Counted from the first letter of the stretch, positions 34,117 to 46,036 are shown. The stretch is 64,000 nt of DNA from Ferrovibrio sp. (GCA_017991315.1 JAGOQS010000002.1:62001-126000), one strand, 5' to 3'. Translations and numbers: made by a program. The notes: generated from the sequence alone by a model not told the origin.

Positions 34117-34758
34117 ATGGAAATGCCCCCCCTTGCCGTCGGCGAAGACCCCTCGTTCCGAGGCCAGATTCTCGAGGCTGCCCGCGCTCAGTTGCGGCGG
34201 TTCGGCGCCGCGAAGACCAATGTCGTCGATATCGCCCGCGCGCTCGGGACATCGCATACCACGATCTATCGTCACTTCCGCTCAAAGGCGGACATCTTCG
34301 ATGCCGTGGTCGTGGAAGCCATGCGCGACGAAGAGGAAGCGGCACGCCGTTTCGTCCATGTGGATGGGCCGGCGGCCGAGCGGCTTGAGGCAATGGTGCT
34401 GGCGCTGCACGCCCGCAAGCGCGAGCGTTTCGCCGGCGACCCGGAGGTCTACCAGCTCTATCGGCGCATCGTTGAGGAACGGCCAGACATCATAGCCGCC
34501 TATGCCCGCGCGATGACCGCGCTCATCGCCGAGATCATTGCAGACGGCGTCAAGCGGCGGGAGTTCAAGGTCGATGACGTCGCGGCCGCGGCCGGCGTGG
34601 TGCGCGATGCCGTCACCGTCTTCGTGCATCCGGCGCATGTCGAGGCAGCCGTAAAGGCGGGTCTGCCGGTCGAGACGATGGCAAGGAATGTGATCCGCAG
34701 CCTTATCACCGCCTTCGGCACAGGCATGCAATACGGAAAGGCCGGCTCAGAAGGCTAA
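34117..34758 (+). CDS. TetR family transcriptional regulator
   Basis: A 213-residue repressor. The DNA-binding region is residues about 14-62 (FRGQILEAARAQLRRFGAAKTNVVDIARALGTSHTTIYRHFRSKADI). The C-terminal helices (75-205) form the ligand domain; VVRDAVTVFVHPAHVEAAV is seen near the end. Divergent from the epimerase gene, with an AT-rich palindrome between. It probably regulates itself and the epimerase gene. No ligand can be assigned. Confidence 0.92.
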   Translation: MEMPPLAVGEDPSFRGQILEAARAQLRRFGAAKTNVVDIARALGTSHTTIYRHFRSKADIFDAVVVEAMRDEEEAARRFVHVDGPAAERLEAMVLALHARKRERFAGDPEVYQLYRRIVEERPDIIAAYARAMTALIAEIIADGVKRREFKVDDVAAAAGVVRDAVTVFVHPAHVEAAVKAGLPVETMARNVIRSLITAFGTGMQYGKAGSEG

Positions 34759-34920
34759 CCGCGCGTCCATGGTGTAGAGACAGTTTTGACGGCCTTCTCA
34801 CCCTTATTCACGCCCATGAGTTTTGGGGCGATCTGAAAGCCGACCGATGACGTAAATGCACCCTGGGCTCACCCACCATGCGTCATACTGACATTACTGT
34901 CCCGCATCTTCGAACCTAAT

Positions 34921-35691
34921 TTATGCGGCTCCATTCCGAGCGAACGGTCCGGCCTTAAATTTTGGGGAGAACCGACTTTCGAACTCAGGATGAAGCATGT
35001 CATAGAGGCCGTCGAGTTGCTTCACTACGATCCGCATAACACTGTTAAAATCCCTCTGGAGCTCAACGAGCCCTTCACGGAAAAGTCGCTCTACTGGGAG
35101 AGGGCGGCCGTTTGAGCCACGCGCCCCATTAGACCTATGTTCGAATAATGCTCCAATGCGGAGCATCTGGTCATCTGAGCTAAACTCGCGCTCAACACCA
35201 TGATGGACTCGACCGTTACGCTCTCTGCGCAGATGCCCCTGATCGTCGATCATCATCTTGAGATGGCCGGAAATCGGTTCTGGTGCGCGTTTTCTTTTCA
35301 AATTTGTCAAAGTGCAGGCTTCGATTGGTAGCCCAAACTCCAATACTTCATTGACCAATATAATCGCGCAGTCGACCACAGAGATGTAACGCGTCAAAAA
35401 TACATCCGCAGAGACGGTCAGCCATTCGTACCGAGAAATTGGAAACTCTTTGAAGTTTTTCGGCATTCCGATTGGCCAAAGCATCCCGCCGACCATGTTG
35501 AGGGACTCGACCCGGCGCGTCAGCATCGAAAGAGCAGCATTCACATCGCAGGCGTATTTACAGTCAGCGTGCTTCGCTAGGTCGTCATAACTTTCGAAAT
35601 GCATGCCAACGATCGACAGGTCGTATATTCGTCCGACGAATTCGTGATCATCGGAAGGTAGAACATACCGCTTTAAGAACCTGGTCGACAT
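34921..35691 (-). CDS. HEPN domain-containing protein, Cthe_2314-like, lower-GC accessory gene
   Basis: A 256-residue protein with lower GC and different codon use from its neighbours, the clearest sign of transfer in this window. The feature recognised is R158-N159-x3-H163 in RERNGRVHHG, which matches the Rx4-6H catalytic motif of HEPN RNases and lies after a helical segment. The overall plan resembles the Cthe_2314-like HEPN family. HEPN proteins act as ribonucleases in toxin-antitoxin, abortive infection and CRISPR-linked systems. ATG 35691 is chosen; GTG 35700 is an in-frame alternative. It sits alone, just beyond the guaA 3' end; no antitoxin gene is visible. Confidence 0.55.
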   Translation of the reverse strand: MSTRFLKRYVLPSDDHEFVGRIYDLSIVGMHFESYDDLAKHADCKYACDVNAALSMLTRRVESLNMVGGMLWPIGMPKNFKEFPISRYEWLTVSADVFLTRYISVVDCAIILVNEVLEFGLPIEACTLTNLKRKRAPEPISGHLKMMIDDQGHLRRERNGRVHHGVEREFSSDDQMLRIGALFEHRSNGARGSNGRPLPVERLFREGLVELQRDFNSVMRIVVKQLDGLYDMLHPEFESRFSPKFKAGPFARNGAA

Positions 35692-35855
35692 AACGCCCAC
35701 CCGAGCAAGAGTACTTTCCTGTTATGGATTACTCCTCAAAAAATCTACCCATAAAACACCGTCAGGGGATCGTTTAGTCTCGTTTCACGAAGATCTGGAT
35801 TGAAGATGCATGATAAAATCGTAACCTTACCTGCCGCAGGACAATCCCACACCCC

Positions 35856-37415
35856 TCATTCCCACTCAATCGTACCCGGCGGCTTCGAGGTGATGTCGTA
35901 GGTGACGCGGTTGACGCCACGCACTTCGTTGATGATACGGGTGGCGACGCGGCCGAGGAATTCGTGTGGGAAAGGGAAGTAATCCGCCGTCATGCCGTCC
36001 GTCGAAGTGACGGCGCGGAGCGCGCAGGCCTGGTCATAGGTGCGGCCATCGCCCATCACGCCAACGGTGCGGACCGGCAGCAGCACGGCGAAGGCCTGCC
36101 AGATGGTGTCGTAAAGCCCCGCCTTGCGGATTTCATCGATATAGACGGCATCGATGTTGCGCAGCAGGTCGAGCTTTTCCTTGGTGATATCGCCCGGAAT
36201 ACGGATGGCGAGGCCCGGGCCGGGGAAAGGATGCCGCCCCACCAGCGTTTCCGGCAGGCCGAGTTCGCGGCCCAAGGCGCGGACTTCATCCTTGAACAGT
36301 TCGCGCAGCGGCTCGACCAGCTTCATGTTCATGCGTGCCGGCAGGCCGCCGACATTGTGGTGCGACTTGATGGTGACGCTGGGGCCGCCATGGAAGCTGA
36401 CGCTTTCGATCACATCCGGATAGAGCGTGCCTTGCGCCAGGAATTCGGCGCCGCCGATCTTCTTGGCCTCAGCCTCGAACACATCGATGAACAGGCCGCC
36501 GATGGTCTTGCGCTTCACTTCCGGATCGGTGATGCCGGCAAGCTTGCTGAGGAACAGGTCAGACGCGTCGCTATGCACCAGCGGGATATTGTAATGCTCG
36601 CGGAACAGGGTGACGACTTCATCGGCTTCGTTCTTGCGCAGCAGGCCGTGATCGACAAAGACGCAGGTGAGCTGATCGCCGATGGCTTCATGGATCAACA
36701 CGGCAGCCACGGAAGAGTCGACACCGCCGGAAAGGCCGCAGATCACCCTGCCCTTGCCGACCTGGGCGCGGATCTTCTCGATGGCTTCCTGGCGATAGGC
36801 CTTCATGGTCCATTCGCCCTGGCAGCCGGCGACATTGCGCACGAAATTGCGCAGCAGCTTGGCGCCATCGGGGGTATGCACCACTTCCGGGTGGAACTGT
36901 ACGCCGTAGATGCGGCGCTCGTCATTGGCAATAGCGGCGAAAGGCGCGCCCTCGCTGGTGGCGACGACGCGGAAGCCATCGGGAATGCGCGTCACGCGGT
37001 CGCCGTGGCTCATCCATACCTGATGCTTCTCGCCCTGGCCCCAGATGCCCTCGAACAACGCGCAGGTTTCCTTGATCTCGATGAAGGCGCGGCCGAATTC
37101 GCGGTGATGGCCGGCTTCCACCTGGCCGCCCATCTGGGCGCAGATGGTCTGCTCGCCATAGCAGATGCCGAAGACCGGCAGGTTCATGCCGAACAGCATC
37201 GCCGGGGCGCGCGGGGAATCGCCTTCAATGGTGGAGGCCGGCGAGCCGGAAAGGATGACGCCTTTCAGCACGCCATGCGGGCTTTCGGCCTTCAGCGCCT
37301 CTTCCGCCTTCTGGAACGGCACGATCTCGCAATAAACGCCGGCCTCGCGCACCCGGCGCGCGATCAACTGGGTAACCTGGGAACCGAAATCGACAATAAG
37401 AATACGCTCAGCCAT
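35856..37415 (-). CDS. guaA: GMP synthase (glutamine-hydrolysing)
   Basis: A 519-residue enzyme converting XMP to GMP using glutamine and ATP. The class I amidotransferase domain (1-205) has the nucleophile Cys in GICYGEQT and His/Glu in [11 protein letters not shown]. The ATP-pyrophosphatase domain has [13 protein letters not shown] (P-loop). The dimerisation domain ends [13 protein letters not shown], the conserved C-terminus. The 3' end of guaA is a known integration site for genomic islands, and a lower-GC gene follows it here. It is downstream of guaB, rsmB and a TPR gene in the same direction. Confidence 0.98.
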   Translation of the reverse strand: MAERILIVDFGSQVTQLIARRVREAGVYCEIVPFQKAEEALKAESPHGVLKGVILSGSPASTIEGDSPRAPAMLFGMNLPVFGICYGEQTICAQMGGQVEAGHHREFGRAFIEIKETCALFEGIWGQGEKHQVWMSHGDRVTRIPDGFRVVATSEGAPFAAIANDERRIYGVQFHPEVVHTPDGAKLLRNFVRNVAGCQGEWTMKAYRQEAIEKIRAQVGKGRVICGLSGGVDSSVAAVLIHEAIGDQLTCVFVDHGLLRKNEADEVVTLFREHYNIPLVHSDASDLFLSKLAGITDPEVKRKTIGGLFIDVFEAEAKKIGGAEFLAQGTLYPDVIESVSFHGGPSVTIKSHHNVGGLPARMNMKLVEPLRELFKDEVRALGRELGLPETLVGRHPFPGPGLAIRIPGDITKEKLDLLRNIDAVYIDEIRKAGLYDTIWQAFAVLLPVRTVGVMGDGRTYDQACALRAVTSTDGMTADYFPFPHEFLGRVATRIINEVRGVNRVTYDITSKPPGTIEWE

Positions 37416-37477
37416 CGGCGCCGCTTGCCTTTCTTCACAAATGCCAACGGCGCCGGGGGTCTACCGGCACGGCACCG

Positions 37478-37963
37478 TCAGCTCGGTTTGGCTGCCTTGT
37501 AGGCAGCGATCTTGTTCTTCAGTTCGGTATATTCGGCGCAGCCGAAGGCACACAGGCTGTCGAGCCGCTTCAAATGCTCTTCCGCCTTGGCCAGGTCGTT
37601 CACCTTGAGATAGGCCTCGCCGATATATTCATGGGCGCCCTTGTGGCGCGGATCGATCTTCAGCGCCTCGTTATAGGCGGCGAAGGCGGCGGTATAGTCG
37701 CCATTGTTGCGCTGGGCATAGCCAAGCCAGTTGAAGGCATCGGCATTCTTGGCATCCTTCGCCACCACAGCCTGGAACAGCGGCACGGCGGCGGCCCAGT
37801 CCTTGCGGTCGATGGCTTTCTTGCCTTCGGTGAAATTCGGATCGACCGGCTTGGCGGCTTCGGTCGGCGCGTTGGGGCTGGGGCCCATGGCGAGCACGGG
37901 CATGGCAAGGCCCAAGGCAACGGCCAGAGCGGCAGCGGAGGTAAGACGGGAAATGCGGCGCAT
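37478..37963 (-). CDS. Tetratricopeptide repeat protein with signal peptide
   Basis: A 161-residue protein. Residues 1-25 are a signal peptide (RLTSAAALAVALGLAMPVLAM). Two to three TPR units follow: FTEGKKAIDRKDWAAAVPLFQ, ADAFNWLGYAQRNNGDYTAAFAAYNEALKIDP and HEYIGEAYLKVNDLAKAEEHLKRLD. Two Cys in LCAFGCAEY near the C-terminus may form a disulfide. It is probably a periplasmic scaffold of unknown role. ATG 37963 follows GAAAGGG; longer frames exist but give no signal peptide. It stands between rsmB and guaA. Confidence 0.85.
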   Translation of the reverse strand: MRRISRLTSAAALAVALGLAMPVLAMGPSPNAPTEAAKPVDPNFTEGKKAIDRKDWAAAVPLFQAVVAKDAKNADAFNWLGYAQRNNGDYTAAFAAYNEALKIDPRHKGAHEYIGEAYLKVNDLAKAEEHLKRLDSLCAFGCAEYTELKNKIAAYKAAKPS

Positions 37964-38021
37964 GAGATGGGCCCTTTCAGCTTCATCCATTATATCCGCC
38001 CCCATGGTCCTGCCACCACCA

Positions 38022-39296
38022 TCAGCCGCGCCGCTGCAGCACGGCGGCGAAAAAGCCATCCGTACCATGCCGCAACGGGGTCAGCGCCAGACGGTCGCCG
38101 GCCAGGGGACAGGCTGTGGATAAGCCTTCCTCCCAGGCCTGCGCCAGGGGAATCGGCGTCACTTCGCCGTGAGCCAGGATGTCGTCCACGGGAGCGTCAT
38201 TCTCCGGCGGCAGGATCGAGCAGGTGGCATAGACCAGCCGCCCGCCCGGCTTGAGCAGCTTCACCCCTTGTGCCAGCAGGCCGCGCTGCGCCGCCTGCAG
38301 GTCGTCGAGCGCCGCCGGGCCGAAGCGCCAGCGGGTTTCCGGGTTGCGCCGCCATGTGCCGCTGCCCGAGCAGGGCACGTCCAGGAATACCCGGTCCGCC
38401 TGCCCCTCCATGGCTTCCAGCAGAGCCGGCAGCTTTTCCGCCGCCGCCGTCTCGACAATGCCGATGCCGGCCCGCGCCAGGCGGGGTTTCAGCCGGTTGA
38501 GGCGACGGAAATCATGGTCGGCGGCCACCAGCCGGCCGCGATTCTTCATCTGCGCCGCCAGTGCCAAGGTCTTGCCGCCAGCCCCGGCGCAGAGGTCGAT
38601 CACGGTTTCGCCGGGCCTGGCGCCGAGCAGCAGCGCGGCGATCTGCGCCGCCTCGTCCTGCGGTTCGATCAGGCCATCGAGATAGAGCGGATGCTGCTCC
38701 AGCCGCACCTGCTGCTGCAGCCGGATGCCGAGCGGCGACAGCGTCGTCGGCGCGGCTTCGATACCTTCCGCCTGCAACTGCCGCAGCATTTCATCGCGGT
38801 TGGTCTTGAGCGTGTTGACGCGCAAGTCCAACGGCGCGCGGCCATTCAGGGCCTTGAGTTCGGCTTCCGCTTCCGAGCCGAAACGTGCCTCGCAAAGCGC
38901 GGTAAGTTCCGGCGGCAGGTTGACCCGCGCCCAGAGCGGTGCGGCATCATTGGCCGGCAGGCGCTGCAAAGCAGCGATCTCGTCGTCGCTCAAGCGCGGC
39001 GGCGCGTATTTTGAACTGTCGCACAGCGCCTGCCATTGTTCCGGCGATATGGCGGGATCGGCCATGGCGAAAAGGCGCGGCGTCAACGGCGCCTCGGCCT
39101 GCTGCAAGCGCCAGCGCCGCATGCCCTGCTCGCGCAGGGCGGTGTACACGGCTTCCGCGATGGCGCGGCGATCCTTGGCACCGGCATAGCGGTTCTTGCG
39201 CTGCCAATCCAACAGCAGGCGGTCTGCCGCCTGATTCGAGCCCAGCACGCCGCCGAGGATTTCGATGCTGGCGGCGAGGCGGGCGGCCGGCGTCAC
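38022..39296 (-). CDS. RsmB/NOP family 16S rRNA (cytosine-C5) methyltransferase
   Basis: A 424-residue SAM-dependent methyltransferase. An N-terminal NusB-like helical domain (1-130) is followed by the catalytic domain: VIDLCAGAGGKTLAL (SAM site), FLDVPCSGSGTWRRNPE (motif IV Cys) and LVYATCSILPPEN (motif VI catalytic Cys). The R-rich end of DVPCSGSG matches RsmB. It starts 4 bases after the guaB stop, so guaB and this gene are in one operon. Which cytosine is methylated is inferred only from the RsmB family (C967 in E. coli numbering). Confidence 0.9.
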   Translation of the reverse strand: MTPAARLAASIEILGGVLGSNQAADRLLLDWQRKNRYAGAKDRRAIAEAVYTALREQGMRRWRLQQAEAPLTPRLFAMADPAISPEQWQALCDSSKYAPPRLSDDEIAALQRLPANDAAPLWARVNLPPELTALCEARFGSEAEAELKALNGRAPLDLRVNTLKTNRDEMLRQLQAEGIEAAPTTLSPLGIRLQQQVRLEQHPLYLDGLIEPQDEAAQIAALLLGARPGETVIDLCAGAGGKTLALAAQMKNRGRLVAADHDFRRLNRLKPRLARAGIGIVETAAAEKLPALLEAMEGQADRVFLDVPCSGSGTWRRNPETRWRFGPAALDDLQAAQRGLLAQGVKLLKPGGRLVYATCSILPPENDAPVDDILAHGEVTPIPLAQAWEEGLSTACPLAGDRLALTPLRHGTDGFFAAVLQRRG

Positions 39297-39300
39297 TGGA

Positions 39301-41491
<2,191 letters not shown>

Positions 41492-41553
41492 AGGGAGACT
41501 CCGTTGTTCCTTGCCGCGGAGGATATAAGCCGGTTTCCGGCTGCCGTAAAGCG

Positions 41554-42261
41554 CTACTCTTGCGGATTCGCATTTCCCCGGTAACCCACGGCAACGACAT
41601 AGCTTTCAGCGCTGTCGGCGCGGCTGGCGGGGGGTTTTACATGGCGCACGGTGCGATAATCCCGCTTCAAACCGGCGAGAAGCTGATTCTCCGTGCCGCC
41701 GCGCAGCACCTTGGCGACGAAGCTGCCGCCTGGCGCCAGCACCCGGCGGGCCAGATCCGCCGCCGCCTCGCAGAGCAGCATGATGCGGATATGGTCGGTC
41801 TGGCGGTGGCCGGTGGCCGGTGCCGCCATATCGGACATGACCAGATCGACCTGGCCGCCAAGCAGCTCCATCACCTTGGTATCGGCGCCTTCGGAGAGGA
41901 AATCGAGCTGGATCACCGTGGCGCCGGGCAATTCCTGCATCGGGCTGATATCCACGGCCAGCACCGGCGGGCCTTCCTTCTTGCCGCTTTTCACGCGCTC
42001 GACCGCCACTTGCGTCCAGCCACCCGGGCAGGCACCAAGATCGACCACGCGGGCACCGGGTTTCAGGAAGTGAAACTTGTCGTCCAGTTCGATCAGCTTG
42101 TAGGCGGCGCGGCTGCGATAGCCCTGCGCCTTCGCCGCCTGGACATAGGGATCGTTCAGCTGCCGCTCCAGCCAATGCTGCTGCGACACGGTGCGGCCGC
42201 GCTTCTTCTTCAGCGACACATGCGTGCGGTTCTGGCCCGGGCCGGAGGAACGCGTGGTCAT
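41554..42261 (-). CDS. rlmE: 23S rRNA (uridine-2'-O)-methyltransferase RlmE (FtsJ/RrmJ)
   Basis: A 235-residue methyltransferase for U2552 in the A-site of the ribosome. It has the SAM motif [15 protein letters not shown], the FLKPG segment before it, the catalytic Lys-Asp-Lys-Glu set in [14 protein letters not shown] and FVAKVLRGG, and the C-terminal [21 protein letters not shown]. The basic N-terminus ([10 protein letters not shown]) suits RNA binding. The start overlaps the stop of the upstream phosphatase gene by 4 bases (translational coupling). Confidence 0.94.
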   Translation of the reverse strand: MTTRSSGPGQNRTHVSLKKKRGRTVSQQHWLERQLNDPYVQAAKAQGYRSRAAYKLIELDDKFHFLKPGARVVDLGACPGGWTQVAVERVKSGKKEGPPVLAVDISPMQELPGATVIQLDFLSEGADTKVMELLGGQVDLVMSDMAAPATGHRQTDHIRIMLLCEAAADLARRVLAPGGSFVAKVLRGGTENQLLAGLKRDYRTVRHVKPPASRADSAESYVVAVGYRGNANPQE

Positions 42262-43343
42262 GCCCCGCCCCTTTGCTGGCGCATCAGTTCCAGCAGCACG
42301 CCCTCGCGCACGCCGCGATCCGCCACGCGCAGGCGCGGCGCCGGCCAGAAGCGGTGCAGCGCTTCCAGAATGGCACAGCCCGCCACCACCAGATCGGCAC
42401 GTTCCTCGCCGATGCAGCCATGCTTGGCGCGATCCGGCACACTCATGGCAGCCAGTTTTTGCGACTGGTCGATCACGGCGGGGAATTCCAGCCAGCAGCC
42501 ATCCACCAGGCGGCGCTCGTAGCGCGGCAGGCCAAGCAGCACGCCGGCCAGCGTGGTGACGGTGCCGGACGTGCCGAGCACCTGCACCTTGCCGGCGCGC
42601 ATGGCGGGGCCGAGATTATGCCGCGCCTCGAAGGGTTCGAGCTTGGCGGCGACCTCATTGATCATGCCGATATAGGAGCCGGATTCGGTATCGCCGGCGC
42701 CCCAGCGTTCGGTGAGGTTCACCACGCCGAAAGGCAGCGAGATCCAGTCCAGCACCTCGGTGCGGCGGCGCGGACCGACGCGCGCCCACATCACTTCCGT
42801 GGAACCGCCGCCGATATCAAACACCACCGCCTGATTATGACTCGGCTCCAGCAGCGGCGCGCAACCGGCGAGAGCCAGGCGAGCCTCCTCGGCGGTGGAG
42901 ATGATGTCGAAGTGAATGCCGGTGACAGCCTTCACTTCATGCATGAACTCGATGCCGTTCTCGGCCCGGCGGCAGGCTTCGGTGGCAACCGCGCGGGCAA
43001 TGGTGACACCGCGCCGCGCCATCTTCTCGGAGCAGATTTTCAGCGCCGCGATGGTGCGCGCCATGGCGGCATCGGACAGTCGCCCGGTAGCCGCCAGCCC
43101 CTCGCCCAGCCGCACGATGCGCGAGAAGGCTTCGACGACGCGGAAATTGTCGCGGTTCGGGCGCGCGATCAGCAGGCGGCAATTGTTGGTGCCCAGATCC
43201 AGCGCGGCATAGACCGGGGCCGAGCGCGGCGCGGTGCCGGCGCCCGCCTCTTGCCGTGCGCCCCCGGCAAACACTCCGGGAGCGGAATTCCTGTTGCTCG
43301 ACTTGTCCACAGAGTGATTGTAGCGCGACAGGCCAGCCAGCAT
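42258..43343 (-). CDS. Ppx/GppA family exopolyphosphatase/guanosine pentaphosphatase
   Basis: A 361-residue phosphatase of the ASKHA fold. Motifs: [17 protein letters not shown] (phosphate 1), GGGSTEVMW (phosphate 2), and the catalytic Glu region [11 protein letters not shown]. Both Ppx and GppA are in this family, the first hydrolysing polyphosphate, the second converting pppGpp to ppGpp, and length alone does not separate them. The first 45 residues (through PRSAPV) are a polar extension. It is coupled to rlmE by a 4-base overlap. Confidence 0.91.
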   Translation of the reverse strand: MLAGLSRYNHSVDKSSNRNSAPGVFAGGARQEAGAGTAPRSAPVYAALDLGTNNCRLLIARPNRDNFRVVEAFSRIVRLGEGLAATGRLSDAAMARTIAALKICSEKMARRGVTIARAVATEACRRAENGIEFMHEVKAVTGIHFDIISTAEEARLALAGCAPLLEPSHNQAVVFDIGGGSTEVMWARVGPRRRTEVLDWISLPFGVVNLTERWGAGDTESGSYIGMINEVAAKLEPFEARHNLGPAMRAGKVQVLGTSGTVTTLAGVLLGLPRYERRLVDGCWLEFPAVIDQSQKLAAMSVPDRAKHGCIGEERADLVVAGCAILEALHRFWPAPRLRVADRGVREGVLLELMRQQRGGA

Positions 43344-43411
43344 AAGTGCCGGGCCAGTTACGATGACAACTGGCCGCGATAACGGCCAGCCCGGAAAACC
43401 GGCAAGGTTTT

Positions 43412-44449
43412 CTACTGCTTCGGCTTCGGCGTGGCGCCGGTGCTGCCAGCAGCGCCCGGCGGAACGGCGAAGATCTGGCCCGGATAGATCAGGTCCGGGT
43501 CCTTGATCTGGCTGCGGTTGGCTTCATAGATCTCGGTGTATTTCGGGCCATCGCCGTAAACACGGCGGGCGATGCGCCACAGGCTGTTGCCCGGCTGCAC
43601 CACCACGCTGCCATCGGACAGCTTGATATCTTCCGGCGAGGCGCGCTGGAACGGCATTTCGAGCCGCGATGCAACCCGGCCGCCGGCCTGCTCCACCTGA
43701 TCGACCCGCATCGAATAGATGCCCGGTTCCACGCGCTCGGTGGGGCGCAGCACCCATTTGCCATTCGAATCCGCCGTGGCGACGCCGATCGGCGCGTTGT
43801 TGAGATAGACCTGCACGGTGGCGCCGGGCTGGGCGCGGCCGGAGAGAATCAGGTTGCCGTCCTGATCATACTCGATGGAATCGAGCGACAGGCCCTTGCG
43901 CGCCGGGTCGAGCGGACCGGCCACCGGGCCTTGCAGCAGACGGCTGGCACCTTTCAGCGGCGTCAGCACGGCGATGGCCTGCTCGCCGCTGGCATTGGGA
44001 TCGCATTCCGGCACCACGGCGACCACGGAGGCTTCGGCCCTTACAACCTCCTGTCCCGGAAACTGGGATTCAAGAGTGAATTCCTGGTTGCCCTTCTCCA
44101 GCGGCAGATCAGGCACCAGCACCCATTCGCCACGGCTATCGGCGGTAACGCGGCCAAGTTCGCGCGCACCGGTCTTCACCACCACAACGGCACCGGCCAG
44201 CGCACGGCCGGCAAACACGGCAGCGCAATTGCGGCTGATGCGCACGACATCGAAACTAGGCGGCACGCGGCGGGCATCGGGCGGCGGCGGCGCGGGCGCA
44301 GGTGCGGGCGGCGGCAGCGGCGGCGCGGAGCCGACCACCTGCTGCGGCGTGACTCCGCGCTTGTTCGGATCGTCGGCGAAAAAGATCACCGCCAGAATGC
44401 CAAGGATGGCGAGCCCGAGTAGCGTGAAGAAGAACTTACTGCCCCGCAC
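43412..44449 (-). CDS. LysM peptidoglycan-binding domain protein
   Basis: A 345-residue protein. Residues 4-26 are a membrane anchor (KFFFTLLGLAILGILAVIFF). A Pro/Ala-rich spacer (45-60) follows, then two bacterial Ig-like regions (VVVKTGARELGRVTADSRGEWVLVPDLPL and GATVQVYLNNAPIGVATADSNGKWVLRP). The C-terminal LysM domain is SVVVQPGNSLWRIARRVYGDG...IYPGQIFAVP. It probably attaches to peptidoglycan on the periplasmic side. A LysM protein of this form is common in Rhodospirillales-like genomes; the role is unknown. Confidence 0.9.
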   Translation of the reverse strand: MRGSKFFFTLLGLAILGILAVIFFADDPNKRGVTPQQVVGSAPPLPPPAPAPAPPPPDARRVPPSFDVVRISRNCAAVFAGRALAGAVVVVKTGARELGRVTADSRGEWVLVPDLPLEKGNQEFTLESQFPGQEVVRAEASVVAVVPECDPNASGEQAIAVLTPLKGASRLLQGPVAGPLDPARKGLSLDSIEYDQDGNLILSGRAQPGATVQVYLNNAPIGVATADSNGKWVLRPTERVEPGIYSMRVDQVEQAGGRVASRLEMPFQRASPEDIKLSDGSVVVQPGNSLWRIARRVYGDGPKYTEIYEANRSQIKDPDLIYPGQIFAVPPGAAGSTGATPKPKQ

Positions 44450-44598
44450 AGCGTGCCTCGCACGAAAGTTTGATCAATCAGCGGCTTAACTTAATCGCCG
44501 CCACCCCGGTCAGGGAGATTAAGACCTCGCCAAGATACCCGCAACTGCCTAAGCTTAAAGCAACCACAAATCATCCTGCCTGCATTCATGAGCCTCGC

Positions 44599-45282
44599 AT
44601 GACTGATCAGTCCACTACCCCCACCCTCTCCGTTCCGGTATGGGACCTGCCGACCCGGCTGTTCCACTGGGTCCTGGTCATCGCGGTCTGCGTGCTGTTC
44701 TACACCGGCCTGCAGGGCAAGCTGGACCTGCATATGAAATTCGGCCAGTTCGTGCTCGGCCTGCTGCTGTTCCGGCTGATCTGGGGGTTCATCGGGAACC
44801 GCCAGGCCCGTTTCAGCGACTTCATCGCCGGCCCGGCTGCTGCCATCGCCTATCTGCGCGGCCTGTTCGGCAAGGGCGGCCCGAAATATCTCGGCCATAA
44901 CCCGGTGGGCGGCTATGCCGTGCTGCTGATGCTGGCCTTGCTGCTGGTACAGGCCAGCACCGGCCTGTTTGCCAGCGACGACATCGCCACTGACGGGCCG
45001 CTCTATTCCAAGGTCTCCAGCAGCCTCAGCGCCCGGCTTTCCACCCTGCACCGACTGGGTTTCGACGCCCTGCTGGTGATCATCCTGATCCACCTGGCGT
45101 CCAACGCCTTCTACCTGCTGGTGAAGCGGGAAAACCTGATCACCCCGATGGTGACGGGCAACAAAAGCGTTGCGGATACGCTGCCGGCCCCGCTGAAGGC
45201 TGCCGGGCCGATCACCGCGCTGGTGATCTTCGTGGTCTGCGAAGCGGTGGTGTTCGGCGGCATTGCCTGGCTGGCTAAATAA
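44599..45282 (+). CDS. Cytochrome b/b6 domain-containing protein (cytochrome b561 type)
   Basis: A 227-residue membrane cytochrome with four to five helices. A His in the first helix (RLFHWVLVIAVCVLFYTGL) and a His pair in STLHRLGFDALLVIILIHLASNAFYL are placed to bind haem b. The family transfers electrons between the membrane quinone pool and soluble partners. ATG 44599 begins just before the first domain (VPVWDLPTRLFHW); an upstream frame to 44470 is not preferred. It converges with the cytochrome c' gene; the two proteins are a common redox pair (cytochrome b-c'). Confidence 0.88.
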   Translation: MTDQSTTPTLSVPVWDLPTRLFHWVLVIAVCVLFYTGLQGKLDLHMKFGQFVLGLLLFRLIWGFIGNRQARFSDFIAGPAAAIAYLRGLFGKGGPKYLGHNPVGGYAVLLMLALLLVQASTGLFASDDIATDGPLYSKVSSSLSARLSTLHRLGFDALLVIILIHLASNAFYLLVKRENLITPMVTGNKSVADTLPAPLKAAGPITALVIFVVCEAVVFGGIAWLAK

Positions 45283-45286
45283 CAAA

Positions 45287-45310
45287 AAGGGCGCGGCATG
45301 CCGCGCCCTT
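45287..45310 (-). terminator. Perfect 24-bp palindrome, terminator for the cytochrome c' gene
   Basis: AAGGGCGCGGCA-TGCCGCGCCCTT is a perfect 24-bp palindrome. On the minus strand it is followed by TTTTTG (45288-45283), so it terminates transcription of the cytochrome c' gene; on the plus strand it follows the cytochrome b stop closely and may also serve that gene. Confidence 0.85.
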
Positions 45311-45331
45311 CCTGTCATCCTGGCCCTGGGG

Positions 45332-45361
45332 CTTAGTCGTTGCGGCCCTTAGTCGTTGCGG
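45332..45361. repeat. 16-bp tandem duplication across the cytochrome c' stop codon
   Basis: CTTAGTCGTTGCGG(CC) occurs at 45332-45347 and again at 45348-45361, period 16. The second copy contains the stop codon of the minus-strand cytochrome gene, the first the same sequence just after it. A 16-base unit is not a multiple of three, so only one copy can be coding. Confidence 0.85.
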
Positions 45362-45807
45362 TAGGCGCGATGGCAGGCGCCGCAGGTGCCGCCGAGCGCG
45401 CCGAAACCGGCCTTCACGGCATCCATGTTGCCGGCCTGGGCAGCGGAGGCGAGCGCCGTGGCGGCATCTTCCGCAGCCTTCATCTTGGCGGTGAAATCGG
45501 CCATGTTGGCCCAGATTTCGGCCTTGGCCTTGGTCTCGCCCTTGTCCGAACCGGCGGGGAAATGCGCCACCTGCTTGCCGGCCTGGCCGGCAATGGCCTG
45601 GGCCGGGGCAACGGCATTGGCAGCCGGACCGTTATCGTCCACCACCTTCTTGATCGCCCCCATCGACACGCGGAAGACCTGGAAGCCGTCCTTGCGGGCC
45701 TTGATCGCGTCAGCCTGGGCAAAGGCATCGCTGCCAACCAGACCGCCAAACGCAGCAAGTGCGCCGCAAATCGCCGCGGCAAGCGCGGCCTTACGCCAAA
45801 TAGCCAT
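45349..45807 (-). CDS. Cytochrome c', class II (monohaem)
   Basis: A 152-residue periplasmic cytochrome. Residues 1-30 form a signal peptide (WRKAALAAAICGALAAFGG...DAFA). The mature protein begins with the cytochrome c' helix ADAIKARKDGFQVFRVSMGAIKKVV, whose Phe/Met region covers the haem face. The haem-binding CxxCH is CGACH six residues before the end. Cytochrome c' has five-coordinate haem and binds NO. It converges with a membrane cytochrome b gene (44599-45282), its likely electron partner. Confidence 0.93.
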   Translation of the reverse strand: MAIWRKAALAAAICGALAAFGGLVGSDAFAQADAIKARKDGFQVFRVSMGAIKKVVDDNGPAANAVAPAQAIAGQAGKQVAHFPAGSDKGETKAKAEIWANMADFTAKMKAAEDAATALASAAQAGNMDAVKAGFGALGGTCGACHRAYRND

Positions 45808-46036
45808 TGTTTTCCCTCTCTGTTCCCCGGCTGCTGGTCCGAGTCCTGCGGACTATAACAAACTGCCGCCATTGCCCGCCCTGGCAGTTTTGTGAAGTCA
45901 CGAAAAATTTAGCCGGGAATAAACCGCCGCCTCGATTGTCTGTAGCGATTGTCCAGGCTCGCCCGGCTACTGGCATGCCGGGGCGAAATGGGCTAGGCAA
46001 CGGGCTACAGCCCCAGCCTGAAATGCGGTGCCCGCC

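Noticed and set aside
34758-35855. Direct repeat of the guaA 3' end as an attachment-site scar around the HEPN gene
   Set aside because: I looked for a second copy of the last 20 or so bases of guaA in the flanking gaps and saw none.
35964-37502. A 512-residue plus-strand frame opposite guaA
   Set aside because: Antisense of guaA with a His/Gln/Asp-rich shadow composition and no ribosome-binding site.
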